Shown: piece after piece, positions 13,735 to 26,199 of the stretch | How the letters are laid out: each line of letters opens with the position of its first letter | Numbering within the stretch: the first letter of the stretch is position 1 | Assembly (NCBI RefSeq): GCF_945859705.1 | Contig: NC_079136.1 | Coordinates: 118,361,028 to 118,425,027, forward strand | Length of the DNA stretch: 64,000 bases | Reading direction: 5' to 3' | Source: Episyrphus balteatus | Taxonomy: Eukaryota; Arthropoda; Insecta; Diptera; Syrphidae | Position numbers and translations under genes: made by a program | The notes under the pieces: generated by a model | Seen by the model: only the letters and a program-made list of their open reading frames with translations | Database searches by the model: none | Told to the model about the DNA's origin: nothing

Positions 13735-14520
13735 CGTCTATATTTTGAAGTGAAAACTTCTTTAGTATCGTAGTGATTTGAAACAAGATGAAACGAAAAC
13801 GCGACACGACTTCAACTTGTTATAACTTTTTTATTTTAATAGATAGATGAATGAAATTAAATAAATTATAACTGTACAAAATTTCAATTAATTTAGTATT
13901 CAAAATTCGGAGATAACGGTAAAAAAATGTTCTTTTCCAACACACGTTATATCTTTTGATCTAGTGCACATACAAATTTGATTTAACTTTAATACGCATG
14001 CTGATAACATAACCTTTTATTTGATATGTCACACATAACGTTACGTGCTCTACAAGTTACACAATCTTAAATTGAAAAAATTGAAACATACCTCAAAACA
14101 CCTGTAGAGATCTGTTTACGGTGACCAGCTACCAGTGTAGGAAGTACCGTAATCTCAGTCTGGAAATTGGACATGGTTGACTTTAAAAATTCTAACTTCT
14201 CTTGTAGACATCTTTAAAATAAGATTTATGCATCATTATACAAGGTGAAACAATAAGCTTTTACATGGTATAAAATTTTGTATAGGTTGTCAAACAAAAA
14301 AATTGATTTAATAGCATGAGAACATAAAAATAAAGGTTTTTTTTTGCTTTTTGGATGAAATTTCATCGAGTTTAAAAAATTCTAGCTCTTTTTGTAGATG
14401 TCTCATAGACCTGATCGATATATATATATTTTGAGCTAAGACAACAAGCTTTCAGATGATATAAAATTTATATAGGTTGTCATATAAAAACATGGATTTG
14501 AATGTGATAGAATAAAAATT
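13735..14520 (+). repeat. Dispersed family A, partial copy 3
   Basis: The blocks GGAAGTACCGTAATCTCAGT, ACATGGTTG.CTTTAAAAA and TATAGGTTGT appear in the same order and orientation as in the copy at 58514-60159, and reversed in 30329-31965. Only the middle of the element is present here; both ends are missing or unrecognisable. The left part (CTTCTTTAGTATC, GTGATTTGAAAC) has a further match near 50355-50395. Confidence 0.8.
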
Positions 14521-14583
14521 GGTAGATTTGTTCTATTTTATTTTTTTTTCAAGAAAAATTATTTTTTAAGGTTTCACTTCTAC

Positions 14584-14604
14584 CACGTGTTAATTGCACA
14601 CGTG
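14584..14604. promoter_or_regulatory. Two CACGTG E-boxes in an inverted arrangement
   Basis: CACGTG at 14584 and 14599 sit in the near-palindrome CACGTGT-TAATTGC-ACACGTG. E-boxes bind bHLH factors, but this pair may simply belong to a dispersed repeat. No neighbouring promoter is visible. Confidence 0.3.
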
Positions 14605-14609
14605 ATTTT

Positions 14610-16430
14610 TTTTTTTATGTTTGTTACCTCATAACTTTGGACTGAGTGAGCCAATTTTGATAATTCTTTTTCCCATTTCAATTTCGTTCAGTTCTGGCTA
14701 TAGAAACTATGAGGAAAACCATAAAACCCAGTTGTGATCTATGGATGTCGTTTTTGTTTTTTTTTTTTTGATAAAAATGATTATTTCTCCTTGAAATATC
14801 TTTGAAACGTTTTAGATATTAATACGTTTTATAGGATCAGAAAATCAACCCATTTTATTTTTTTGGTAATAAAATTTTCAAAAGTGCGGTAAATGAGCGT
14901 TTACTTGAATCTTTTTTTTTAGTTTATATCTCTAGTTTTTCGTTGTTTTTAGCGATTTTCTTGGGTTGGCTACAGAAATTTAAATGTTCAACCTGGAACA
15001 ATTTCTAAAATTTTGTTGTTCAAAAAAGGGGTAATTTTTGAAAATGAAAAAAACATCAGGAATTACTTCGTGCATTTTCGAGTTAAAATGCATTCTTTAA
15101 AACACAAAATTTCACTCAGAATACTTATATGGTTAAATATTCGAATTCAAAATTATTTTTTTGGAAAATAAAATTAAGAAAAGTTTTGAAAAAAAAAAAA
15201 AATCGAAAGTACCTAATATCTTTAAAAATATAAATTTTACCACCTCAATTTTTTGGGAAAATGGTAACAACACTTTTAACTTTCGAAACATTGATTTTTG
15301 ATTTGTAAAGAAATTTTATTAGTTTTAGGAACAACTTTAAAATTATTCAACAATTTTTGAAAAAAGGGGTTTTAGGTCATTTTTAAAAATTTTTCAAAAA
15401 AATAAAACATTCCTGAAAAAATTACGAACAGCCTAAATAACAATTTAAAAAAAGAGGTTAACACTCTAAAAAACGTCCCAAGAGAAGAATTTCAAATTTT
15501 GATTTTTTGTTAAATATTTGTGACAAATTGTTTTTTTTTTTTTTTCTTAAAACTATTTTTAAATAATTATTGCTGATTTATGGTGAATTATTACTCAAAC
15601 ATCTAAGTCTTTAAAATACATATAACGTCTTTTTTTAAGTTTCAGTTGCCTCTAAACTAAATTTAACTTAATTTTATTTTATTTTAGTTTTTGTTTCTGC
15701 ACTTAACACATTAACAGCAAATGTCTCCTCTAAAAGGGATACATTATTCATTTTCTAAAAATGTAGTTTTTTTTTGTCTCTTTTATTTTCAAAGAGTATG
15801 TTAATTTTCATAAGTGCATCTTGGGAGTTTATACAACCCGAATACTAAACATTCCTCTTTTAACCGTAATAGGAATGAAAAGTTAACGAATTTAATTTTG
15901 AAATAGCAAATTGCACTCCAGATAATTTCCGCGGGAAAACTTCTCGGTTTCCGGAAACAAAAATTAATATTTCAATATAAAGTTTTTTTTTTGGAATTTA
16001 TGTAGGTATGTGATTTGATTTTTGTAGATCATAGAAAGGAAAGGTGAGTTTTTTGTTGACAATACTTTGAGAAAGTATATATTTATTTTATTTTTAGGAA
16101 ATTGCATATATGTACATTCTGGGTACATTGAAAAAATATGTCACAGCTTGAAATAGTTCAAGTTTTCTCAATCCTCAAGAGTGTTTAAATTTTCATCTGT
16201 ACATAGTCAATGAGCTGTACTCCTTAACTTCCCTTTTCTCATCCTCCAGCAGTAAAATATTGAGTTATCCTTTGAATTTAAAAATATTCTCTAATTTTCA
16301 AAAGCATTTGTTTTTCAAGCTCAAATAGTCATCAATTGTGCATTTAGAGAACAATTCAAACATTAAAAAACAGCAAGTGAGTACTGGTACCTACCTCAAA
16401 AACAAACACAGACCTTAATAGCCTCCCATA
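14610..16430. other. AT-rich spacer, decayed repeat texture
   Basis: No gene or RNA is supported. Long runs of T and A, and paragraphs of AATTTTGAAAA-type sequence, suggest old non-autonomous repeats. I could not define boundaries or a second copy. Confidence 0.4.
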
Positions 16431-17430
16431 CCTACTGCGGTGAGTGTTGTAGAGAAATTCCTCTTGAGAGAGTATTGTAGGTGCACTCTTGAAGAGTTTC
16501 TTCTTCTCCCAAACAAGCAAACAAAATGAATGAAAATAATAATAAAAATGAATAAAAAGAAAAAAAAAAGAAACCGGATGTCATTTTTGTTGACATATCA
16601 TTTAGTTTGGTTTTCATTTTGATGGTTGACTTGGCTCTTTTGTACCCGACCAACCGACGATAAGAGTTTGTTAAGCACTCATTGTCGTTCTAGTTTTTTT
16701 TTGTCATCCAACATCATCATCATAATAATAAATATACATTCTTTTTTTTTCTTTCTTTTATTTAGTATAAACAAATAAAGAAAACTGGGAGAGAGACGGT
16801 GAATGAAAGCATATATAAAAAAAAAACCTTTGGCAATCATTTGTTTTAATTTCCCGGAAATGATGTTTCGAAACGATTGTTGACTAAAGCCTCAAAGTGT
16901 TCAATCAATATAAATGAACCCGCACATATAAAATACAAACATATACACACTCTAACACACACTCAAACACATAATACACACACACACACACACACATGAT
17001 GGCAATGGATTGATAGAGAGATGCGAAAAAGGACCAATTTGCAGATATTTTCAATTTCCTGAGGCCAGTTCTTCAATTCTGGGCACGAAGGTCAATATCC
17101 GGTCTTTGTGTGATATAAAAAATTTATTTCCGGTTTGAAGAGAAGAGAGAACAAAAAAATAAAAAAAAAAAAAATCAGTCAACGGATGCTTGAACAAATG
17201 ACACAGTTTTATGAACGGAAGTTAAATTCTATACCATATAATATGTGAGGGGTTCTATGGTGTTAGTATTGAAAAGTAGATACCTAAACTGTTTTTTTTT
17301 TTTTTTTTGATCAGAAATTTAAGAAAGAAAATGGGGGAATTTTTGAATTTAAAAAAATATTTAATTATTTTATTGAAAGTGATGAAAATATGGGAGGACT
17401 TAAGGAAAGAAGGAAAGTAAAAGTTTAAAG
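16430..17430. other. Mostly unique spacer with a CA microsatellite
   Basis: The stretch is unique-looking apart from a CA/ACAC tract at about 16945-16997. No gene is recognised. Confidence 0.5.
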
Positions 17431-17509
17431 CATCAGAGGTTTTTTGGCATTTTCTAACAGCAATATTTCAAAAACTAAGGCCAATACAAATTTTTTGACT
17501 TCAAATTCT

Positions 17510-18990
17510 AGCACATCAAAAACCTATAAAAAAAGTATATTTTGGTTCTTGTGGCCAAAAACCTTGTTGACCAGTGTAATTTTGTTTTTGAAAGAAAATA
17601 CTGTTCTTTATTATCGCATCAAATAAAAAAATTATCATTTTTAGTTTTATAATATTTAATTTTTGAACAATTAATTTTTTTCGCAGGTACGTACACGTAC
17701 ATATTAATTCGTGACTTTCTTTTTCCTCCATAACCTGAGTTGCCATTTCATTGCTGTCTTAATAGAAACATAACTATAGTAAAATTATTTCAAATGTTAG
17801 CTTACAAAAATTTAGAAACGACTTCCATAGTACAGGTAAAATCGGCATTAAAAAAAAAAAATTGTTACACTCATGAAACTTGGCAAAAAGTTTGCTTTTG
17901 GGATAAGAACCAAGTATTAAAAAAATCTCTAAAAAAAATTTTGGTGAAAGGGTGTTTTTTCGAAGAGACATTAAAATCTGCTATTGGTCCCAAAAAGCCA
18001 ATGATTCACGTAAAACGTGTAAGAACTTATTTATAAATGTTTAATTTGTCATCAAAACCATAAATAAAATTAATCATTGGATTTTTGGGACCAATTACAG
18101 ATTTTACTGTATCTTTGAAAAAAACACAATTTCACCAAAATTTTTTTTATGAAAACTCTTTATTCTTGCTTTCTATCCCAAAATCAATGTTTTTATGAAA
18201 TTTCACCAGGGTGACCCATCATTTTTGTTTTCACTAAAAAAAAAACACCCTTTTAATCATGATATTTTTATAGACACATAAGATTCTTGTTTCTTATCTT
18301 AAAAGTAACATAGTTGCTAAATTTCACTAATATTACTCTTGTATTACACACTTTTTCAAATATACCCATATTTTCTTTACTTCTAAAAAAAACACCCTTT
18401 CACATAAAAAAATTTAATAGACCTACATTATTCGTAGTTCCCATGGGAAAAAGAACATATTTAATGTATTTCGTAAGGGTACCATTTATACCATTGATTT
18501 TATCGGACTTATCACGGATTTTTCCCTATTTCCAAAAAAAACACCCTTTAACCTAAAATATTTGTATAGACTGTTCGGGTTCTTGGTTTCGGTAATAAAT
18601 GAAACATTTTTACCAATTTTCATTGGTTTAATAATTTTTTCCTAGTTTTTGTGGTACTAATTCCGAATTTTATCATTTCTGAAAAAAAAAACACCCTTTC
18701 ACTCAAGATAATTTTGTACACTTTATAGATTCTTAATTCTTATACCAACCAAAACATTTTCACCAAGTTTTAAAAATTAATAAAATTTAAGTCAGCTGTT
18801 ATGATACCTTCCTCACACACAACTTAACCCATAAAAAAAAACACCCTTTCACCAAAAATAATTTTAAGAACTTTATGAATCCTTTGTCCCTGCTTTATCA
18901 AAAACCTTCATCCCGAATTTTATCAGTGTATCATGTTTTTCACATGGGTTTCGGTTATATTTTACTTGTCGAAGTCAAAAAACAAGAACC
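17510..18990. repeat. ~150-bp tandem array with AAAAAACACCCTTTCAC motif, partly inverted
   Basis: The CACCC of the motif falls at 18246, 18393, 18542, 18692 and 18842, spacings of 147, 149, 150 and 150 bases. Each unit continues with ATTTTGTAGAC-, TTCTTGGTTCTTATCCCAAAA- and TTTCACCAGTGTAA-like blocks. Diverged units lie at 17510-17590 and 18105-18240. The unit at 17820-17965 is in the opposite orientation, reading GTGAAAGGGTGTTTTTTCG. Together with the plus-strand unit at 20808-20965 this gives an inverted pair about 3 kb apart. Confidence 0.9.
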
Positions 18991-19411
18991 CTTGTTTTTA
19001 ATCGGCAATAACTTTTCTTAGAGCAATCGTATTGACTTTATTTTGATGCCATTACATTTAGCATTAAAAAAAAGAGTGTGTGTACACATGTACACGCGAC
19101 TGAAGTTATACTTCTCATTCAGTATTATGTAAATGAATTTCATTTGATATTTTTAATTTCTATTATTAAGTAATTAATCCACACTTAGTTTTTTTACATT
19201 TTTATCAAGTGAACAATAAATTAATTCTTTCATCCTCCTTGCGTCCATGTATTTTCAATTTATTCTGTGAAATTTACTCATGTTGTGCGGTTCAGAACGT
19301 ACGGTATATGGTTAACGAAAGTAAATAAATTGCGCATAAAATGTGCGATATGGTAATTTTATGAGAATTGTGTGTGCTTCAGCACTAGTAGTAGCAATAT
19401 GGAACTTGAAC

Positions 19412-20376
19412 AAAGCTCAAAAGTTAGCTGAGCTCAGCTCACAGCTCAGCTCAAATTTTGAGCTAGCTCACTTTTGAGCTATGTACCATAGCTCAGCTCA
19501 TTTGAGCTGAGCTGAAAGTGAGCTGAGCTGATGGTTGAGCTGAGCTGATGGTTGAGCTGAGCTGTTGGGTGAGCTAAGCTAAAGTGAGCTGAGCTGAGCT
19601 GTAATGGGTGAGAGATACATTGATTTTTATTTGGAAAGTATAATGAAATATGAACATATTTAAAACTTTTATAAAAAACAATAGCTTAAGATGTTTGGTT
19701 CTAGTTATTAATGGAATTATTTTAACACATGGATATTTTTATAAATAAAACAGATAATTTTTCGTGATCTTTTTTCTTGGTTTTTTTAATAGTAAATATA
19801 TTTCTATTTTTTTTTTATCATAAAAAAAAATTCCGGTACAATCCGGTTTTTCGACTTTTTTCAAAATTCCGAGAAAATCACGTTTGAAAGTTGGGGTAAA
19901 TTTTTTTTTCGAAAAATCCCCGAATCTTTGAACGCTCCTGGAAGCTAAACCGCTTGAGAGCTATTTTTGGGAGTGATGCCAAATGATAGCTTGTGTCATG
20001 GGCCTACGCTTTGCACATTATCAGATTTTTAAAAAATCCCCTTCCATGTTAAACCGCCACATCATGCCTATTTTATCAGAATCGTGCCTATTTTTTTTTT
20101 ACTTTTAAGTCCTCCCGGTTTGAGAACGCGTGGACCTACAGGGATGGGAGTTGTACCCAAATGTAGGTTAGAGTCCCCGCTACCTTTTGGCACCAAAAAT
20201 TTTATTTTCATTTTCTTCAAAAATTCCGAGATATAGGCATTGGAAGTTGGGGGCGCTCACTTTCAGCTCATCTCACTTTCAGCTTAGCTCAAATGACCTG
20301 AGCTATGGTACCTAGCTCAAAAGTGAGCTAGCTCAAATTTGAGCTGAGCTGTGAGCTGAGCTAAAATGTGAGCTTT
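19412..20376. mobile_element. Element with ~120-bp AGCT-rich terminal inverted repeats
   Basis: The left arm (19412-19535) begins AAAGCTCA and runs through AGCTCACAGCTCAGCTCAAA, GAGCTAGCTCACTTTTGAGC and ACCATAGCTCA. The right arm (about 20255-20376) is its reverse complement with few differences. The ~720-base interior has no open frame and holds patches of normal GC (19920-20190). It is a non-autonomous, TIR-bearing element. I see no clear target-site duplication, so the superfamily is undetermined. The GAGCTGAGCTGATGGTT units at 19500-19560 have also expanded in tandem. Confidence 0.85.
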
Positions 20377-20385
20377 TTGCAACCC

Positions 20386-20560
20386 TGGCAACTTGCCACA
20401 TGGAAATTACCACATGCAACTTGCCACATGCAGCTTGCCACATGCAACTTGCCACACGCAACTTGCCACATACAACTTGCCACATGCAACTTGCCACATG
20501 CAACTTGCCACATACAACTTGCCACATGCATTTTGCCACATGAAACATGTAACTTGCAAC
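20386..20560. repeat. 14-bp minisatellite, unit TTGCCACATGCAAC
   Basis: About eleven copies of a 14-bp unit lie head to tail, with point variants (GCAGC, CACGC, CATAC). The array begins about ten bases after the right arm of the AGCT element. Because 14 is not a multiple of three, translations cycle through three frames and give apparent open frames on both strands, which should not be taken as genes. Confidence 0.95.
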
Positions 20561-20807
20561 GTGTTGTGTGTTTTATGTTTGCCGTACTGCGGCGTACTGC
20601 ATTTTTAAATACTAAAGTACTGCCTACTCAAAAGGTGAAACGACAGCCCTGCTACCCAGGGTGATCGCGTCATAATCCCTTTGACATTCTTGTCAAAAAG
20701 TAAATTTTCATACTCACCCTCCCATAAGAAGTATAACTTCAAAAATACTTTGAAAACATGTGTCATATGATGATATTCGACAACTGCACCCCCTCCCTCT
20801 TGTGAGC

Positions 20808-20965
20808 GAAAAAACACCCTTCCACCCAACTTTTTTTATAGACTTTTTTTTTGTACTTGGTTCTAATCCCAAAAGCAAACTTTTTGACAAGTTTCATGAG
20901 TGTAACAATTTTTTTTTTATTTCTTGATTTTATGTACTATTTTACCTGGATTTTAGTGAAAATTG
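20808..20965 (+). repeat. Isolated unit of the 150-bp CACCC repeat
   Basis: This unit reads GAAAAAACACCCTTCCACC, TTTTTATAGAC, TACTTGGTTCTAATCCCAAA and CAAGTTTCATGAGTGTAAC. It is the reverse complement of 17820-17965 with high identity. The pair brackets the array, the AGCT element and the 14-bp minisatellite. Confidence 0.85.
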
Positions 20966-23425
20966 GCACAAAAATTTTTTTTGTGTTCATTTCTCAAAAA
21001 CGTAATTTTTTTACTTATTCCAATTTGCCTTAAAAACGACTTAATTTAAAATATGTATAATGAATATTTTTCTAGTATTTCTTTCTATAAAGTAACGTAA
21101 CACAAACAAACTACATTAAAATTTATTTTTTTCTATACTTTATACTCATAAAACATGATAGGAAGGCTTTTATAATAATTAAGAAATAAACTTTTAAGAT
21201 ACAAAAGTTACAGATTTTTGAGTCAAAATCGTATTTTTCAAATTTAAATAAAATCTTATTGAAAAATGTTTGTCAAAAAACAGTGTGTCAAGTGCGGACG
21301 TGGTGCGGCACACAGTGGTCTCTTTCTGCTTTTTGGCGTCAAAATTCATTTGACGAAATGTCATGAAATTTGGTACACTGAAGGATATTAGTATAAGAAA
21401 TACGAAAAAGCTGCCAACTTTTTTTTAGTTCAAAATGGCGACTCCAAGATGGCGGAAAGAATAAGCGTTAAAATAGAATTTTCGTTTTCAAACCAGAATA
21501 TAATTTGGCTATATTCATATCAAAAAGGTGTTGGATCTTAGATTAAGAATTTATAGATTCATATTCCATAAAAAAAAATTAAAAATTTCGAAAACAAATC
21601 CAAAAAGTTCCAAATTAGTAAAACATACTTTTACACCTCTTATTTCATGGAATTATTTTTTAAATTAGCACAATTTTGACATCTCTTCTATTTAAATTTC
21701 ATAAAAATTTGAATATTTTGGGGTTATATGGCTGCCAACTATGTTTTTAATTAAATGTTGGAAAACATGATTAAATGAAAAATTTCAAAGTTCAAAAAAA
21801 AAAAAAACAGAATCAATATTTTGAGTAAACCAAAATATTATACTTTTCTAATAGATTTTAAAATTTCTTAATTCAAATCTGCAGTCGAAAAAAATCTATG
21901 TGCGGTGGTGCCACGGAATTCCGTTTTTACTCGGGGAGGAAAAAAAAACTAAGAAAATAGTTTAAAGTTTTAAATTTAAGAGAAACGTTTCTTTTAAGAT
22001 CAAAAAATCTCCTAAATCCACTACCTTTAAACTAAAACAAAACAATCAATTTATTATACAGCTTTTTTTCTAAAAAATTTAATTAATAACAAAACAAACT
22101 CAAATAACATTGACTGACTGAAAACCTGCAAAGTCTTTCTTTCCATTGTGCAGTTGAATAAACCAATTTTCTCCCCTTTTATTGACTTAAAAGTGCTTCC
22201 TTATCCTTCAATCGAAAATCCTTAAAACCACAAAGTTGTATATATCAGCAAATATTATCTATATACCCACAAATTCTATTTTTCAATTGTTTTTTTGTAG
22301 TTTGTTTGTTTGTATGTTATGGACAAAGCATAAAACACTAAAAGCACGAAAAACTTTCATTAGTCAAATTGATAGCTGATGATGGCAATACAACCAAAAC
22401 GAAAAGGTAGAAAATTTTAAAACGATTACCAAATGGCATGCTGTTGACGTATGGAGTTGATTTGTGTTTTGGTCTACTCCTCCTCCGTACCGCAGATATT
22501 GTTATTAATTCTACAAATTTGCAACAAAATTTTATACACAAAAAGCATTTTTTTTTTGCTAAATAACTCTTCTGGTTTTTTTTGGGGGGAATTTGTATAC
22601 CTACCTGCTATTTGTTTATTAAGCTTTTATTTTTTATTGCTCATAATCAACCTCCAGACTTTCAGGCTAGATTGAGGGGGCTTGAGTTTATTTTAACTTT
22701 TTTTTATTTTAATTTTTTTTTTTTTTTTATTATAGTTGCAAACTCCCTATTTGCCATCAAGCCAACCTCAAGTTGCATGCCATTTTGAGGATAATTTCAT
22801 TTACTTTATTATTACTCTTGGAAGCTTTATGATTTGAGTATGAGAATTTGGAACTGAATTTATTTACATGAGGAGAGGAAGAAAAAGAAAAGGTATAAAT
22901 TTGTTGGGCTGTCAGTCAGCCACTTGACTGCAAATTTGGATGAAACACGAATGGTTATTTTTTTTTTTTCAAAATTCGAAACATGTCATAATAGGTTAGG
23001 GACAAGATATTCTCTCTTATTCAGGAATCTATAAAAAGAGGGGAGTAGGAAAATTTTTATTGAAATTGATTGCAAAAAATTTTGTTTTTCACAGAAAATG
23101 ACGCGTGCCAAGAAGTCACAATCTTATGCTATGTATTTCAACGCTAGTCACGCAAAAGAATTTGAGTCCACTGTGAAAAATAAAAATGAAAAAAAAATAA
23201 GTTCAACTAACGAATTTTTATTATATTAGGTAGTATCGTGACTGAAGTTTTGGTGTGGATTAGAATTTGTGGTCATAAATTAACTCACCGATGGAATGAA
23301 GCGATATTGTTTGGAATGCGAAACAAATTTTTCTTGTTTAAAAAGTTTAAATTGTTTTCTATAATTTAACACTGGCTGGAATTGGCCAAGCAAAGTTATG
23401 CAAAAAACATGTTAAAAAGTAATCT
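20966..23425. other. Spacer with decayed repeats; no gene
   Basis: The part at 21290-21480 has GTGCGGACGTGGTGCGGC and AAAATGGCGACTCCAAGATG patches typical of dispersed non-coding repeats. The patch at 21905-21940 (TGCGGTGGTGCCACGGAATT, then TTTTTACTCGGG) matches one at 24270-24320. The rest (22000-23420) is AT-rich and looks unique. No open frame is convincing. Confidence 0.5.
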
Positions 23426-23430
23426 CGAGC

Positions 23431-23975
23431 AGAGTTGTAAAAATATCAATTGAAATTAAAAAAAAATATTTACTGCAACTGTAAAAAAAATTTGCATAAA
23501 AAAAATTGTATTGCAACTGAAAAATATTTGCACTGAAAATAAAATTTGTTTTGCTTGCAATAAAAAAAAAAAATTTTATTACAAATAAAAAATTTTCTGC
23601 ATTAAATAATTTTTTTAAATTTTCGTCGGATTTCTTGCAATTTTGACTATTTGACCATACATCAGCTATGTCAACTATAACATTTATGTTAAAGTCAAAA
23701 TTGTGAGAAATTCAACGAATTTAATGCACACATTTGGCATTTAATTTTTTTTTTTTTTTACAATGCAGAAATTTTTTTATTTGCAATAAAAATTTTATTT
23801 TCAATGCATTTTTCAGTTCCAATAAAAATTTTTTTCTTAATGCAAAATATTTTTAGATGCAATAAAATTTTATAATTTTTTATTGCTATTTTCCAGTTGC
23901 AAAACATTTTTTTAGTTTTTTTTTTTTATTTGTAATGGAAAACAAATGCATTAAAAAAATGATTTTTACAACCTT
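23431..23975. mobile_element. Foldback palindrome, ~545 bp
   Basis: The outer ends AGAGTTGTAAAAAT (left) and ATTTTTACAACCTT (right) are inverted copies. Inside, TGCAACTG, AAAATTTTATT and TGCATTAAAT blocks on the left return reversed on the right. The core pairs TCGTCGGATTTCTTGCAATT with the reverse complement of TGTGAGAAATTCAACGA. The whole element folds on a centre near 23685. Arms are diverged and low in complexity. It fits a non-autonomous foldback element. Confidence 0.75.
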
Positions 23976-24014
23976 GATCCTGATAGAAATTGAATTTTTA
24001 ATGAAAAAAGCATT

Positions 24015-24310
24015 TCTTGGCCACAGTACCACCACGCACCGCCGCGCCGCGGCGCCGCCGCAGTTGTGATGCACAAAAAAAAGAAGAAATTAATAGGTGT
24101 GGCTGTGCTCCGATGCGGTGGTGATGCGGCGGTGTTGCGGCGGTGGTTCAGCGGTTGTAATGCGGAGGAATATAAATTTTTTTCATAATGGTGCGGATGT
24201 GGTGCGACGGAATAGAAAATTTTGATCATTGTGCGGCTGTGGTGCGGCAGTTGTTAGGCTGTCAAAGCTGTGCGGTGGTGCTGCGGCGGTGGTTCGGTGG
24301 AATTTTATTT
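24015..24310. repeat. GC-rich GCGGTGGT minisatellite-like tract
   Basis: Tandem and scattered TGCGGCGGTGGT-type units run on the plus strand from about 24105 to 24300. Before them is a GC-only palindromic core CCGCGCCGCGGCGCCGCCGC at 24041-24060, in opposite orientation. In a roughly 27% GC window this tract is a sharp compositional outlier. A related patch at 21905-21940 suggests that the unit is part of a dispersed element. Confidence 0.8.
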
Positions 24311-24329
24311 TTACTCGGGATGATTTAAA

Positions 24330-25970
24330 ATTATAGTATCTACAATCCTACTCAAAATAATTATTATCGCACATAACTTAACTTTTGTAGTGAATCTAAA
24401 TACAATACAAAATAAATCTAAAAATTTCGTTATGCCTGAAACCTTGCAACCGCATTTGAATCAATATTTTTGTGCCACAATTTTTTTTTTGTTCTATATT
24501 TTTCAAATCCGATTAATGCTTCTGCCAAATGCAATGCCAGTGTATATACTAAAACGTAGCATTAAAGGTATGTTGTAGGTGGAACTATACCTGAAAGTAA
24601 AAAGAAGGGCTTAGAGAACTTATTTTTTTTTATTCAAACTGCAATCTAGGAACTTGCACTCAGCAGCAGATTTAAAATGACTCCCGAAAAATAATAATAA
24701 AAAAAAAAGAAAGTTTCCATGCACGTATAATGTATGTGTGGGTGAATCCATTTTCTCTAAGCCTTCTACACCTAAATCGTTTCGTTTTCCCCCAAAAAGT
24801 AATGCAGATTCAACGAAAGTATACGATGAAAAAAAAAAAGAAAAGAAAAATAGAAAAAAAAAATCTAATGCAAAAGGTGAGAACATCAGCAAAAGAAGAG
24901 AAGAAGAAAGAATAGAAATTGATGGCAAACATTGCAAGGATACGGCATTAAATTACCATAATCGTAGTTTTTAAATCATCGTTATACACTCCTTTCTTGT
25001 TTTTTTTTTTTTTTTTCATTCAAATTCACTCAAGATAGAGTTTCCTCTTAAAAATATAAGAAATAAAAAGTTTAGTTGGAAAATATTGAAAAAAAAGAAA
25101 CATTGAAAATCCGAGATTGTTTTTGAGTGAAGCAAATTAAGGAACAAAAAGGACATAAAAAAAGAACGTAAATACTGGAAAGGACGTTTCATGATAATCC
25201 ACTACGTTATCATTCTTCCAAGTTCATTATACTTGGATTTCAACCAAAGTTAATATTGAGCTTGGAAATGCTTATTATTATGCGCACTTGGCAACCCTAA
25301 CACCCACGCGTTAACGGAGTACTTTCTTCGTCAAGCCATAGGAAAACCAAAAGAAAATGGATTCACTTCTATTTTTTTTTTTACAGTTGGAAGTTCTATT
25401 TTATTTTTGTAGTTTTTTTTTTTGTAAGATATTCGTTAGACTGTGCTGACGGATGTGAGTTACGAAAAAAAAAAATAGAAAGAAATAACGGTGAAAGATA
25501 CACATCACGCGGCGTCCTTATGGCAAAGGGACAAAGTGGAGTGAGACAGAGAGAGAATGCTAGAGAGAGATAAATTGTGGGCGCACACAGAAGGAGGCTT
25601 AAAAAGACAGATGAAGACGTGGCACGATTTCCATGTAAATTACCTTCGTTAAAATGCATAGTAGGTTTGGTAGAGTAGACTTCGTCAGGTGTTTTTGACG
25701 AGAATGATGGTGATGAAGTGATTTTTTTGTTCTTGCTTTTTATTTTTAATTTTTTCTGTTTTAGTTTTTTTTTTTTTCCTTGAAACTTAAACACTATGAA
25801 AGAAGGTCAGTGTTATTTTTGTTTCTTGAAATTAAATTTTGGTTGAAAAAATAGGCTTTGAATGTATGAAATGTTTTAAGGAAGTTAAAATATTATGTAA
25901 CTTAGTGAGATTTATTTGATTATTTTGATTTTGGTTTATTTATTATTAAATAAAAAAAAAAAAAAAACCT
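24330..25970. other. AT-rich spacer, no supported gene
   Basis: Lysine- and phenylalanine-rich frames at 24620-24937, 24738-24974 and 25396-25794 come from A/T runs and lack domain features. A balanced patch at 25170-25340 is unique-looking. No RNA gene is seen. Confidence 0.5.
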
Positions 25971-25974
25971 CAAA

Positions 25975-26199
25975 ATGTATAAGGAGCTACATCCTTAACG
26001 GATGGGCAGCTCCACTTAAAACTTGACATGTAGCATTTTTTGGAAACTCTTCAGAGGGGTTTTTGGAATTAATTTTTTGGACCAAAAATAACCTCTACCG
26101 ATTTCGGAAAAGTTTAATTTTCTCCAAAACGGCTCCAACGAATTTGTTTAAAAAATTCAAATGTTAGACCTTGCTTAAAAGGTCTATCTTTTCAAGGAA
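25975..26199 (-). repeat. Probable family B-related repeat, left half, split by a hAT insertion
   Basis: The text AACGGCTCCAACGAATTTG and AGGTCTATCTTTTCAAGGAA continues, after removing the hAT element, with AAAATTCATTTCGAAAAC at 28054. The combined unit ends at about 28540 with GAGCAAGTTC and GTCGTGCATTTTATTT, the same ending as the family B copy at 50640-51110. Confidence 0.55.

Noticed and set aside
20333..20664. Overlapping repetitive frames on both strands (LPHATC / GKLHVAS types)
   Set aside because: They arise from the 14-bp minisatellite read in three frames.
25396..25794. 132-codon minus-strand frame with a Lys-rich start
   Set aside because: The Lys-rich part is an A run, and the rest lacks any domain. 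No conservation evidence is available.
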